From Kitasatospora sp. MAA19 (GTDB lineage Bacteria; Actinomycetota; Actinomycetes; Streptomycetales; Streptomycetaceae), in assembly GCF_029894125.1 (NCBI RefSeq), contig NZ_JARXYZ010000010.1, positions 124,001-188,000 on the forward strand: DNA of 64,000 nt, given 5' to 3'. Shown here in pieces: positions 41,183 through 48,708 of the stretch (position 1 is the first letter of the stretch; the number at the start of each line of letters is the position of its first letter). The notes beneath the pieces are model-generated. The model did no database searches and was not told the origin of the DNA. It saw only the letters and a program-made list of their open reading frames with translations. The position numbers and the translations under genes are program-made.

Positions 41183-42724
41183 ATGGTCTGGCGAGTGACA
41201 GGCGACTACCTCACCCGTATCGGCACCCTCATCCGTACCGCGCGCCAGCACCGCGGCTGGTCCCAAGCGCAGCTCGGCGAGGCCCTCGGCACCAGCCAGA
41301 GCGCGGTCAACCGCATCGAGCAGGGCAAGCAGAACGTCAGCCTTGAGATGATTGCCCGCATCGGCGAAGCCCTCGACAGCGAGATCGTCTCCCTCGGCTA
41401 CTCCGGCCCGATGCACCTGCGGGTCGCCGGCGGTACCCGACTCTCCGGCGCCATCGACGTCCGCAGCAGCAAGAACGCGTGCGTCGCGATCCTCTGCGCC
41501 TCGCTGCTGACCACCGGTCGCACCACCCTGCGCAGCGTCGCCCGGATCGAGGAGGTCTACCGCATCCTCGAGGTCCTCACCAGCATCGGCGTCAAGAGCC
41601 GCTGGACCAACGAGGGCCGCGACCTCGAACTCACCCCGCCCGCCGAGCTCGACCTCGCCGCGATGGACGTCGAGGCGGCCCGCCGCACCCGCAGCGTGCT
41701 GATGTTCCTCGGCCCGCTGATGCACCGGGCCAACCGCTTCGCCATTCCGTACGCGGGCGGCTGCGACCTCGGCACCCGCACCGTCGAGCCGCACCTGACG
41801 GCGCTGCGCCGCTTCGGCCTGGAGGTCGCCACCACCGGCGGTGCCTACCATGCCTCGGTCGAGCCGGGCACCCCGCTGGACCGCCCGATCGTGCTGACCG
41901 AGCGCGGGGACACCGTCACCGAGAACGCCCTGCTGGCCGCCGCCCGGCACGACGGCGTGAGCGTCATCCGCAACGCCTCGCCCAACTACATGGTCCAGGA
42001 CCTCTGCTTCTTCCTGGAGAAGCTGGGCGTGCGGATCGAGGGCGTCGGCACCACCACCCTCACCGTCCACGGCGTCCCCGAGATCACCTGCGACGTCGAC
42101 TACACGCCGGCCGAGGACCCGGTGGAGGCCATGAGCCTGCTCGCCGCCGCCGTCGTCACCTCCTCCGAGCTGACGATCCGCCGGGTGCCGATCGAGTTCC
42201 TGGAGATCGAACTCGCGGTGCTGGAGGGCATGGGCCTCGACTACGACCGCACCCCCGAGTACCGGGCCCACAACGGTCACACCCGCCTGGTTGACCTCAC
42301 CGTGCGTCCGTCGAAGCTGACCGCTCCGATCGACACCATCCACCCGATGCCGTTCCCCGGCATCAACATCGACAACGTGCCGTTCTTCGCCGCCATCGCC
42401 GCGGCCGCCCACGGCACCACGATGATCCACGACTGGGTCTACGACAACCGCGCCATCTACCTCACCGAGCTGACCCGTCTCGGCGCCGACGTCAAGCTCC
42501 TCGACCCGCACCGCGTCCTGGTCCAGGGCCCCACCCGCTGGCGCGCCGCCGAGATGATGTGCCCGCCGGCCCTCCGCCCCGCGGTCGTCATCCTCCTGGC
42601 CATGCTCGCCGCCCAGGGCACCTCCGTCCTGCGCAACGTCTACGTCATCAACCGCGGCTACGAGGACCTCGCCGAGCGCCTCAACTCCATCGGCGCCCAG
42701 ATCGAGACCTTCCGCGACATCTGA
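41183..42724 (+). CDS. XRE helix-turn-helix domain fused to a MurA-like UDP-GlcNAc enolpyruvyltransferase
   Basis: 513 residues. Residues 10-68 are a Cro/C1-type helix-turn-helix (LIRTARQHRGWSQAQLGEAL, SQSAVNRIEQGKQNVSLEMI). Residues 75-510 are an EPSP-synthase-type domain like MurA: Lys97-Asn98 (SSKNACVAIL), Cys194 in GGCDLGTRTVEPH (the fosfomycin-target position), a PGINID segment and NRGYEDLAERL. Active-site residues appear kept, so it may catalyse the first committed peptidoglycan step and also bind DNA. Related fusions occur in Streptomyces, and a separate housekeeping murA is expected elsewhere. The start could instead be GTG 41195. It is convergent with the DinB gene. Confidence 0.88.
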   Translation: MVWRVTGDYLTRIGTLIRTARQHRGWSQAQLGEALGTSQSAVNRIEQGKQNVSLEMIARIGEALDSEIVSLGYSGPMHLRVAGGTRLSGAIDVRSSKNACVAILCASLLTTGRTTLRSVARIEEVYRILEVLTSIGVKSRWTNEGRDLELTPPAELDLAAMDVEAARRTRSVLMFLGPLMHRANRFAIPYAGGCDLGTRTVEPHLTALRRFGLEVATTGGAYHASVEPGTPLDRPIVLTERGDTVTENALLAAARHDGVSVIRNASPNYMVQDLCFFLEKLGVRIEGVGTTTLTVHGVPEITCDVDYTPAEDPVEAMSLLAAAVVTSSELTIRRVPIEFLEIELAVLEGMGLDYDRTPEYRAHNGHTRLVDLTVRPSKLTAPIDTIHPMPFPGINIDNVPFFAAIAAAAHGTTMIHDWVYDNRAIYLTELTRLGADVKLLDPHRVLVQGPTRWRAAEMMCPPALRPAVVILLAMLAAQGTSVLRNVYVINRGYEDLAERLNSIGAQIETFRDI

Positions 42725-42800
42725 CAGCGACCCGGCCCGCCGGCCGGCCGCACCCTCCGAGGCCGGCCGGCAACTCGTTCCCCGCTGCCGCTTGCCGGGG

Positions 42801-43304
42801 CTATTCGCCGGTGGTGCCGTCGAGGTGTTCGCGCAGGAGGTCGGCGTGGCCGTTGTGGCGGGCGTACTCCTCGATCATGTGGGTGAGGATCCAGCGCAGC
42901 GAGTAGACCTCCTCGCCGTAGTGGCCCAGGACGTCCAGCGAGTCGGCGGCGGCGACGAGTTCCCGGGCGTGGTCGCACTCGCGGCGCCAGACCGTGAAGG
43001 CCTCGTCCGGGTCGGCGGTGTCGGTGTCGAACTCGGCGAAGGAGCCGTCGGGGTGCTTCCAGAAGCCGGGCCGGCCCTCGTTGCCGAGGACGTTGCGGAA
43101 CCAGCTGCGTTCCACCTCGGCGAGGTGGCGGACCAGGCCGAGCAGGGAGAGTCCGGAGGGTTCGAGGGCGCGGGTGCGGAGCTGATCGGCGGTGAGGCCG
43201 GCGCACTTCAGCGCGAGGGTGTCGCGCTGGTAGTCGAGGAAGCTGGCCAGGGTGGCCCGTTCGTCGGCGGTGCGCAGGGCCGTGGTGCGGTGATCGTCTG
43301 TCAT
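42801..43304 (-). CDS. DinB family (DUF664) protein
   Basis: 167 residues forming a DinB-like four-helix bundle: FLDYQRDTLALKCAGL, LLGLVRHLAEVERSWFRNVL and RWILTHMIEEYARHNGHADLLRE. The His positions in VRHLAEVE, THMIEEYARH and NGHAD form the family's metal triad. Actinobacterial relatives include mycothiol-dependent S-transferases, so a thiol-related role is possible but unproven. ATG 43304. It is the neighbour of cobK on the same strand, 42 bp upstream. Confidence 0.85.
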   Translation of the reverse strand: MTDDHRTTALRTADERATLASFLDYQRDTLALKCAGLTADQLRTRALEPSGLSLLGLVRHLAEVERSWFRNVLGNEGRPGFWKHPDGSFAEFDTDTADPDEAFTVWRRECDHARELVAAADSLDVLGHYGEEVYSLRWILTHMIEEYARHNGHADLLREHLDGTTGE

Positions 43305-43346
43305 CGGCCCATCCTGCCGATGCGGCGGCGAATTCGCGCGGTGATT

Positions 43347-44144
43347 TCACACGGTGGGATGAGGTGGACGAGTCGGACCGGTCGGCCCGGGCTGGCGCAG
43401 GCGCTCCAGCCACCGCACCGCGCCGGGTACGTCCGGGGCCACCGGCACGCCGTCCGGCAGCGGTGGGCGCTCCACGACGACCACCGGCAGCCCGAGTTCG
43501 CGGGCGGCGGTGAGCTTGGGCGCGGTCGCGGCGCCGCCGCTGTCCTTGGTCACCAGGACGTCGATCCGGTGCTCGCGCAGCAGCGCCCGCTCACCGTCGA
43601 ACGTGAACGGGCCCCGGTCCAGCAGGACTTCGAGCGCGGACGGCAGCGGCGGCTCGGGCGGGTCCACCGAGCGGGCGAGGAAGTGCAGTTCGTCGAGGTG
43701 GGCGAAGGTGGCGATGCCCTGCCGTCCGGTGGTGAGGAAGACCCGCCGCCCGAGGCCGGGCAGGACCTCGGCGGCCGCGGCGAGCGAGGGGACGGGGTGC
43801 CAGCGGTCCCCGGGGACCTGCGTCCAGCCGGGCCGCCGCAGTGCCAGCAGCGGCACCTCGGCGGTGGCGGCCGCGAGCGCCGCGTTGCGGGACATCCCGG
43901 CGGCGAACGGGTGGGTGGCGTCCACGACGGCGTCCACCCGTTCGCCGCGCAGCCAGGCGCTCAGCCCGTCCGGACCGCCGAAGCCGCCGATCCTCACCTC
44001 TCCGGCGGGCAACCGGGGTTGGGCGACCCGGCCGGCCAGTGAGCTGGTGACCCGCAGGGACGGCAGCTCGACGAGCGCGGCGGCCAGCGCCCGGCCCTCC
44101 GTCGTCCCGCCCAGGATCAGGACGTGTCTCGGCACGGCCGCCAT
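43347..44144 (-). CDS. cobK: Precorrin-6A reductase CobK
   Basis: 265 residues. The N-terminal nucleotide-binding motif is VLILGGTTEGRALAAAL; VDAVVDATHPFAAGMSRNA, TTGRQG and VTKDSGGAATAPKLTAARE are family signatures. It reduces precorrin-6A to dihydro-precorrin-6 with NADPH. ATG 44144 overlaps the cobM stop by one base; GTG 44147 directly before it is an alternative. It is the last gene of the coupled cobL-cobM-cobK operon. Confidence 0.94.
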   Translation of the reverse strand: MAAVPRHVLILGGTTEGRALAAALVELPSLRVTSSLAGRVAQPRLPAGEVRIGGFGGPDGLSAWLRGERVDAVVDATHPFAAGMSRNAALAAATAEVPLLALRRPGWTQVPGDRWHPVPSLAAAAEVLPGLGRRVFLTTGRQGIATFAHLDELHFLARSVDPPEPPLPSALEVLLDRGPFTFDGERALLREHRIDVLVTKDSGGAATAPKLTAARELGLPVVVVERPPLPDGVPVAPDVPGAVRWLERLRQPGPTGPTRPPHPTV

Positions 44145-44905
44145 CACGCTCCGCAGGGCTCGTGCGGGCGTTCGCGCTCCGCCGAGTAGAGGTGGCTGTC
44201 ACGGAACTGCTCGGCGGCCAGCGTCCGTCCGACGATGATGACCGCGGTGCGGACCACGCCCGACGCCTTGAGCTGCTCCGCGATGTCGGCGAGGGTGCCG
44301 CGCAGCACCAACTCGTCCGGCCGGCTGGCCATCGCGACGACGGCGGCGGGGCAGTCGGCGCCGTAGTGGGGGAGCAGTTGCTCGACGACGTCGTCCACGT
44401 ACCCGGCGGCCAGGTGCAGCACGAGCAGGGCGCCGCTGCGGCCGAGGGTGGCCAGGTCCTCGCCCTCGGGCATCGGGGTTGCGCGCTTGGCGATCCGGGT
44501 GAGGATGACGGTCTGGCCGACGGTCGGCACCGTCAACTCCCGCTTGAGCGCGGCCGCCGCGGCGGCGAAGGCGGGCACGCCGGGGACGACCTCGTACGGC
44601 ACGCCTGCCGCGTCGAGGCGACGCATCTGCTCGGCGACGGCGGAGAAGACGGACGGGTCGCCGGAGTGCAGTCGGGCCACGTCCTGTCCGGCCTGGTGCG
44701 CGCGGACCAGCTCAGCGATGATCTGGTCCAGGTTGAGCTGCGCGGTGTCGATGAGGCGGGCGCCCGGCGGGCACTCGGCGAGGAGTTCGCGCGGCACCAG
44801 GCTGCCGGCGTAGAGGCAGACCTCGGCGCGGGCCAGGATGCGCTGGCCGCGCAGGGTGATCAGGTCGGCGGCGCCCGGGCCGGCTCCGATGAAGTAGACG
44901 GTCAC
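44144..44905 (-). CDS. cobM: Precorrin-4 C11-methyltransferase CobM
   Basis: 253 residues, a single tetrapyrrole methylase domain: TVYFIGAGPGAADLITLRG, CLYAGSLVP, RLHSGDPSVFSAVAEQM and YEVVPGVPAFAAAAA. It adds the C11 methyl using SAM. GTG 44905 overlaps the cobL stop by four bases (GTGA) with AGGAGG upstream. Confidence 0.95.
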   Translation of the reverse strand: MTVYFIGAGPGAADLITLRGQRILARAEVCLYAGSLVPRELLAECPPGARLIDTAQLNLDQIIAELVRAHQAGQDVARLHSGDPSVFSAVAEQMRRLDAAGVPYEVVPGVPAFAAAAAALKRELTVPTVGQTVILTRIAKRATPMPEGEDLATLGRSGALLVLHLAAGYVDDVVEQLLPHYGADCPAAVVAMASRPDELVLRGTLADIAEQLKASGVVRTAVIIVGRTLAAEQFRDSHLYSAERERPHEPCGA

Positions 44906-46140
44906 GAGGCGTCCTCCTGGGGGGTGTTGGGCTTGACGGCGGACCACTGGGTGACCGGCATGGCCTGCCGCCACCCGGTGAAGCCGCCCACCGGGACGGC
45001 GTGCGCGACGGCGAGCCGCAGCAACTCGCCGCCGTGGCGCCGGTACCACTCGGTGAGCAGCGCCTCGGACTCCAGCGTCACGGTGTTGGCGACCAGCCGG
45101 CCGCCCGGTCGCAGGGCCGCCCAGCAACTGTCCAGCAGGCCGGGCGCGGTGAGGCCGCCACCGATGAACACCGCGTCAGGGGTCGGGAGTTCGGCGAGTG
45201 CGGCGGGGGCGGGGCCGGTCACCACACGCAGCCGCGGCACGCCCAGCGAGGCGGCGTTGCGGGTGATCCGCTCGGCCCGGACCGGGTCGCGCTCGATGCT
45301 GACGGCCTGGCAGTCGCGGTGGGCGCGCAGCCACTCGACGGCGATCGAACCGGATCCGCCGCCGACGTCCCAGAGCAGTTCGCCGGGGGAGGGGGCGAGG
45401 GTGGCGAGGGTGGCGGCGCGGACGTGCCGCTTGGTGAGCTGACCGTCGCTCTCGTACGCGGCGTCGGGCAGGCCGGGGACGAGCGAGCCACGCGGGCCGT
45501 CGCCCAGCTCGACCGCGATGACGTTCAGTGGGTCGCCGGGCGGGTGTGGCCAGCCGTCGGCCGGGCCGTCGAGCTGCCGCTCGGCCGGGCCGCCGAGCTG
45601 TTCGAGCACCCGCAGACGGGCGGTGCCGAAGCCGCGTGCGGCGAGTAGTGCGGCGACGGCGGCCGGCGTCGCGGCATCGGCGCTGAGCACGAGAAGACGG
45701 CGGCCGGGGTGGAGGGCCGGGGCGAGGGTGTCCAGCGGGCGGCCGACCAGGCTGACCACCTCGGTGGCCTCCAGCGGCCAGCCGAGTCGGGCGCAGGCGT
45801 AGGAGATTGAGGAGGGGTGCGGCAGGACGTGCAGCCGCTCGGCGCCGACCGTCTCGGCGAGGGTGCGGCCGATGCCGTAGAACATCGGGTCGCCGCTGGC
45901 CAGGACGGCCACCCGGCGGTCGGCGTGTGCCGTGAGCAGCCCTGGGACGGCCGGGCGCAGCGGGGACGGCCACGGGATGCGCTCGGCGGTGACCTCGTCG
46001 CGGGGGAGGAGAGCCAGCTGCCGGGGGCCGCCGACGACCACCTCGGCCGCCCGCAGCGCGGCTTGGCCGATGGCGGAGAGGCCGGGCCAGCCGTCGGCCC
46101 CGATCCCGACGACGGTGATCGGGAGTGGCAGCTCGGGCAC
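44902..46140 (-). CDS. cobL: Precorrin-6Y C5,15-methyltransferase (decarboxylating), CbiE-CbiT fusion
   Basis: 412 residues. The N-terminal CbiE half (about 8-210) has VVGIGADGWPGL and LASGDPMFYGIGRTL. The C-terminal CbiT half (about 225-395) has LWDVGGGSGSIAVEWLR and DAVFIGGGL, with LTKRHVRAATLATL before it. It methylates C5 and C15 and removes the acetate carboxyl at C12. GTG 46140 (GTGCCCGAG) opens a coupled cobL-cobM-cobK operon; no riboswitch motif is visible in the 220 bp upstream. Confidence 0.95.
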   Translation of the reverse strand: MPELPLPITVVGIGADGWPGLSAIGQAALRAAEVVVGGPRQLALLPRDEVTAERIPWPSPLRPAVPGLLTAHADRRVAVLASGDPMFYGIGRTLAETVGAERLHVLPHPSSISYACARLGWPLEATEVVSLVGRPLDTLAPALHPGRRLLVLSADAATPAAVAALLAARGFGTARLRVLEQLGGPAERQLDGPADGWPHPPGDPLNVIAVELGDGPRGSLVPGLPDAAYESDGQLTKRHVRAATLATLAPSPGELLWDVGGGSGSIAVEWLRAHRDCQAVSIERDPVRAERITRNAASLGVPRLRVVTGPAPAALAELPTPDAVFIGGGLTAPGLLDSCWAALRPGGRLVANTVTLESEALLTEWYRRHGGELLRLAVAHAVPVGGFTGWRQAMPVTQWSAVKPNTPQEDAS

Positions 46141-46273
46141 CGGGTGGCTCCTTGTTGTTCGGCGGGCCGTGAGGCGGAAAGCAGGCGGCCGGGGCAGCCT
46201 ACCTGGCGGTATGAGGCCGACGGTCGGCCGGAGGGGGCCGGGAGGCGGGGAGCGGTGGCGAGCGGCGGCAGCC

Positions 46274-46372
46274 GACGGGTAACAGATAACAGATGACAGC
46301 TAACAGATTTTGAAATCTGAAATCTGAAAGTTGTCGGTTGTCATCTGTCAGCCGTGATCCGTCACCTGTCCG
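46274..46372. repeat. Dispersed palindrome, copy 4 (imperfect)
   Basis: The element begins GACGGGTAACAGATAACAGA, has a CAGATTTTGAAATCTG centre, and continues with GTTGTCATCTGTCAGCCGTG. The arms pair only partly, making it the most diverged copy. It includes the stop codon of the minus-strand GGCT-fold gene (46362-46364), as copy 1 does for its neighbour, and separates that gene from cobL. Confidence 0.82.
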
Positions 46373-46781
46373 CCCAGTCCCCCGACTCGATCACCGCCGG
46401 ATGCTCCCGCAGTCGGTTCGCAGCGGCCGGCCCGGCGAGGTACACCCACGCCTCCCGGACCTCGCCCGCCGCCGTCCGAACCGGCAACCGTCGTCGTACG
46501 TACAGACCCGTCCCGTCCGCCCGGCAGTCCTCCAGCCGGTCCAGCGCCGCGAGCGCCCCGGCGTACGCGCCCGGGCGAACGGTGATCAGCTCACCCACGA
46601 TCCGGCGCCCGGGCGTCGCATCCGGCACCGCGTACGGGTACCCGGGCCCGTCGTGCAGCGCGGCGCCGTCCAGCACGGCCGGCCGGATGTCGGCGCAGCG
46701 CCCGGTCAGGTGGGCGGCATGGTTGCGGCCGCCGCTGCGCAGGGTGCCGTAGACGAAGAACGGCAGGAACTCCTCGGGCAC
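46362..46781 (-). CDS. Gamma-glutamylcyclotransferase-like (GGCT/AIG2 fold) protein
   Basis: 139 residues. FFVYGTLRSGGRN is the GGCT-fold signature that forms the substrate cavity, and LDRLEDCR and YVRRRLPV follow. Members release 5-oxoproline from gamma-glutamyl peptides or amines; the exact substrate is unknown. GTG 46781 follows AGGAGG at good spacing; the frame stays open further upstream but is low-complexity. The stop lies inside dispersed palindrome copy 4. Confidence 0.83.
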   Translation of the reverse strand: MPEEFLPFFVYGTLRSGGRNHAAHLTGRCADIRPAVLDGAALHDGPGYPYAVPDATPGRRIVGELITVRPGAYAGALAALDRLEDCRADGTGLYVRRRLPVRTAAGEVREAWVYLAGPAAANRLREHPAVIESGDWADR

Positions 46782-46912
46782 GGGCGCCACCTCCTGGCTG
46801 GGGGAGCGCCCACGGTACGTCCTCGCGCCCCCTCCGGGATACCCACTGCGCCCGGCCCGGCCGCCGGGCGGCGGCTGTGCCTTGGCGGGTGTCGGCTGGG
46901 GGCCGGCGGGTG

Positions 46913-47476
46913 TCAGAGGGCGTGCGGGGGCGTGCCCGTCCACCAGTTGCCGGGGGCGTCGGGGTCGCGGCTGGTCCAGTACTCCATGATCGCGCTGATG
47001 AACTCGGTCGCGGAGAGGGTGCCGTCGCCGTCGCGGTCGAGGTGGCGGAAGGCCTCGTCGGCGTCGTCGCGGGAGAGTCCGGCGAAGTGGCCGCGCTGGA
47101 AGACGAAGAACTCGCCGGCGTCGACCGTTCCGCTGCGGTCGGTGTCGGCGATGGCGAGGAAGGCGGCCGCGAGTGCGCCGATGCTGGTCTGCGCGGCCTC
47201 GGGATCGTCGGCGAGCGAACCGGTCGACCGGACGAACTGTTCGCGGGTGATCGTCTCGGTGCCGGCGGGCAGAAGGGCGAGGTGCAGGTCGTGCCAGATC
47301 GTCAGGTAGGCGCGGACGATGACGGCCTCGGCCTCCGAGCCCTCCTGGTGGCCGAGCGAGCGGGCGACCGCGTGGCCCATGAGGACGTGGTCCCGTTCGG
47401 TGAGGAATCCGTCACCGTCGGCGTCGAGGTGGTCGAAGCCGTGATTGAGCTTGGCCATGAGCAGATCGTTCGACAA
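46913..47476 (-). CDS. EF-hand calcium-binding protein (calerythrin-like)
   Basis: 187 residues. Canonical EF-hand loops DADGDGFLTERD (near residue 17), DTDRSGTVDAGE (near 113) and DRDGDGTLSATE (near 147) should bind Ca2+; the second hand looks degenerate. It resembles actinobacterial calerythrin-type calcium sensors or buffers in the cytoplasm. TTG 47476 follows GAGGGGG; ATG 47458 (MAKLNHGFDHL) is the alternative. Confidence 0.85.
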   Translation of the reverse strand: MSNDLLMAKLNHGFDHLDADGDGFLTERDHVLMGHAVARSLGHQEGSEAEAVIVRAYLTIWHDLHLALLPAGTETITREQFVRSTGSLADDPEAAQTSIGALAAAFLAIADTDRSGTVDAGEFFVFQRGHFAGLSRDDADEAFRHLDRDGDGTLSATEFISAIMEYWTSRDPDAPGNWWTGTPPHAL

Positions 47477-47641
47477 TGCGCCCCCTCGGTTGGCGATCAC
47501 TACGACACGTCGCCAGCACGCTAACCCCTTGAGCCGCGCCTGCGCAGCCGAACGACCTGCGAACGGCTGTTCAGGCGCGGTCCGCGGACGCAGGCGGCGT
47601 GGACGGCGGAGGACCCGTCCGTTCTGGTCGCCGGACAACCC

Positions 47642-48097
47642 CTAACCGTCCAGGTGCTCGGCCCAGACGTAGGCCTCGGGGAGCAGGTCGAGGACGGGCA
47701 GGGCGAGCAGCTCCGGTCCCCGCTGGACGATGATCCTGGCGTCCGGGAAGTAGTCGAGGAGCACCTGTCGGCAGCGCCCGCACGGCGGTACGACGCCTCG
47801 GCCCTGGTCGGCGACCGCGACGACCGTGGTGAGGTCGTACGCGCCCTGGCCGGCGGCCGCGCCGATGAGGACGAGCTCCGCGCACGGACCGCCGGTGAAG
47901 TGGTAGACGTTCACGGCCGTGACGATCCGCCCGTCGGCGTTGCGTCCGGCGGCCGCGACGGTGTGGTTGTCGGCGCGGGTGTAGCGCCGGGCCACCGCCC
48001 GGGCGGCCTCGACGAGCTCGTGATCGACGGCCTGCTGGTCGACGGCCTCGCGGTCGGTGGCCTCGCGGTCGGTGGCCTCGCGATCTCCGGCGGACAT
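47642..48097 (-). CDS. Cytidine deaminase-like protein (blasticidin-S-deaminase-type)
   Basis: 151 residues. Zinc-site motifs GGPCAELVLIGAA (Cys-Ala-Glu) and PPCGRCRQVLLDYFPDA are complete. Residues 4-25 repeat TDREATDREAVDQQAVDHE, from tandem DNA repeats near 48030-48085, and precede the deaminase fold. It probably deaminates cytidine or a related nucleoside; resistance-type substrates cannot be excluded. ATG 48097 has GGGAGG upstream. It diverges from the GNAT gene across 41 bp. Confidence 0.85.
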   Translation of the reverse strand: MSAGDREATDREATDREAVDQQAVDHELVEAARAVARRYTRADNHTVAAAGRNADGRIVTAVNVYHFTGGPCAELVLIGAAAGQGAYDLTTVVAVADQGRGVVPPCGRCRQVLLDYFPDARIIVQRGPELLALPVLDLLPEAYVWAEHLDG

Positions 48098-48138
48098 ATT
48101 CGCTACACCTCCCTGATCGAACATGCCAGGCTTCGAGC

Positions 48139-48708
48139 ATGGACCGTCCGCCCCTGATCGTGCCAACGCTCACCGCCGGGCCCTTCGCCCTCCGCCCCTG
48201 GCGCCTCACCGACCTCGCCGTGGTCCGGGAGGCGGCCGCCGACCCGTACATCCCGCTGGTCACCACCGTCCCGGCCGCCCCCGCCGGGTGCGACGACGCG
48301 GCCGGCCGGGCGTTCGTCGAACGGCAGTGGGCGAAGGCGGTGGACGGCACCGGCTACTCCTTCGCCGTGGCGGGCCGGGCGGACGACCGGGCCGTCGGCT
48401 TCGTCGGGCTGTTCCCGCAGGCCGACGGCCGGTCCTCGATCGGCTACTGGACGGCCGCCTCGGCGCGAGGCCGCGCGGTGGCCGGGCACGCCCTGCGGAC
48501 GGTCGCCGACTGGGCGCTGGACGATCTCGGCCTCGCCCGGCTGGAGCTGTCCATCGAACCCTGGAACACCGCCTCCCTCCGGGTCGCCGAGCGGATCGGC
48601 TTCCGACGCGAGGGCCTGCTGCGCAGCCACCGCACCGTCGGCGACGAGCGCCGCGACATGTACCTCTACGCGCTGCTCCCCACCGACCCCCGCCAGGGCC
48701 CGTCCTGA
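48139..48708 (+). CDS. GNAT family N-acetyltransferase
   Basis: 189 residues. The layout is that of RimJ/RimL-type proteins: GPFALRPWRLTDLAVV, then IGYWTAASARGRAVAGHALR (acetyl-CoA loop, altered Q/RxxGxG/A) and LSIEPWNTASLRVAERIGF with RREGLLRS. It probably acetylates a protein N-terminus or a small amine; the substrate is unknown. ATG 48139. Its 3' end overlaps the convergent ABC ATPase gene by 43 bp. Confidence 0.86.
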   Translation: MDRPPLIVPTLTAGPFALRPWRLTDLAVVREAAADPYIPLVTTVPAAPAGCDDAAGRAFVERQWAKAVDGTGYSFAVAGRADDRAVGFVGLFPQADGRSSIGYWTAASARGRAVAGHALRTVADWALDDLGLARLELSIEPWNTASLRVAERIGFRREGLLRSHRTVGDERRDMYLYALLPTDPRQGPS

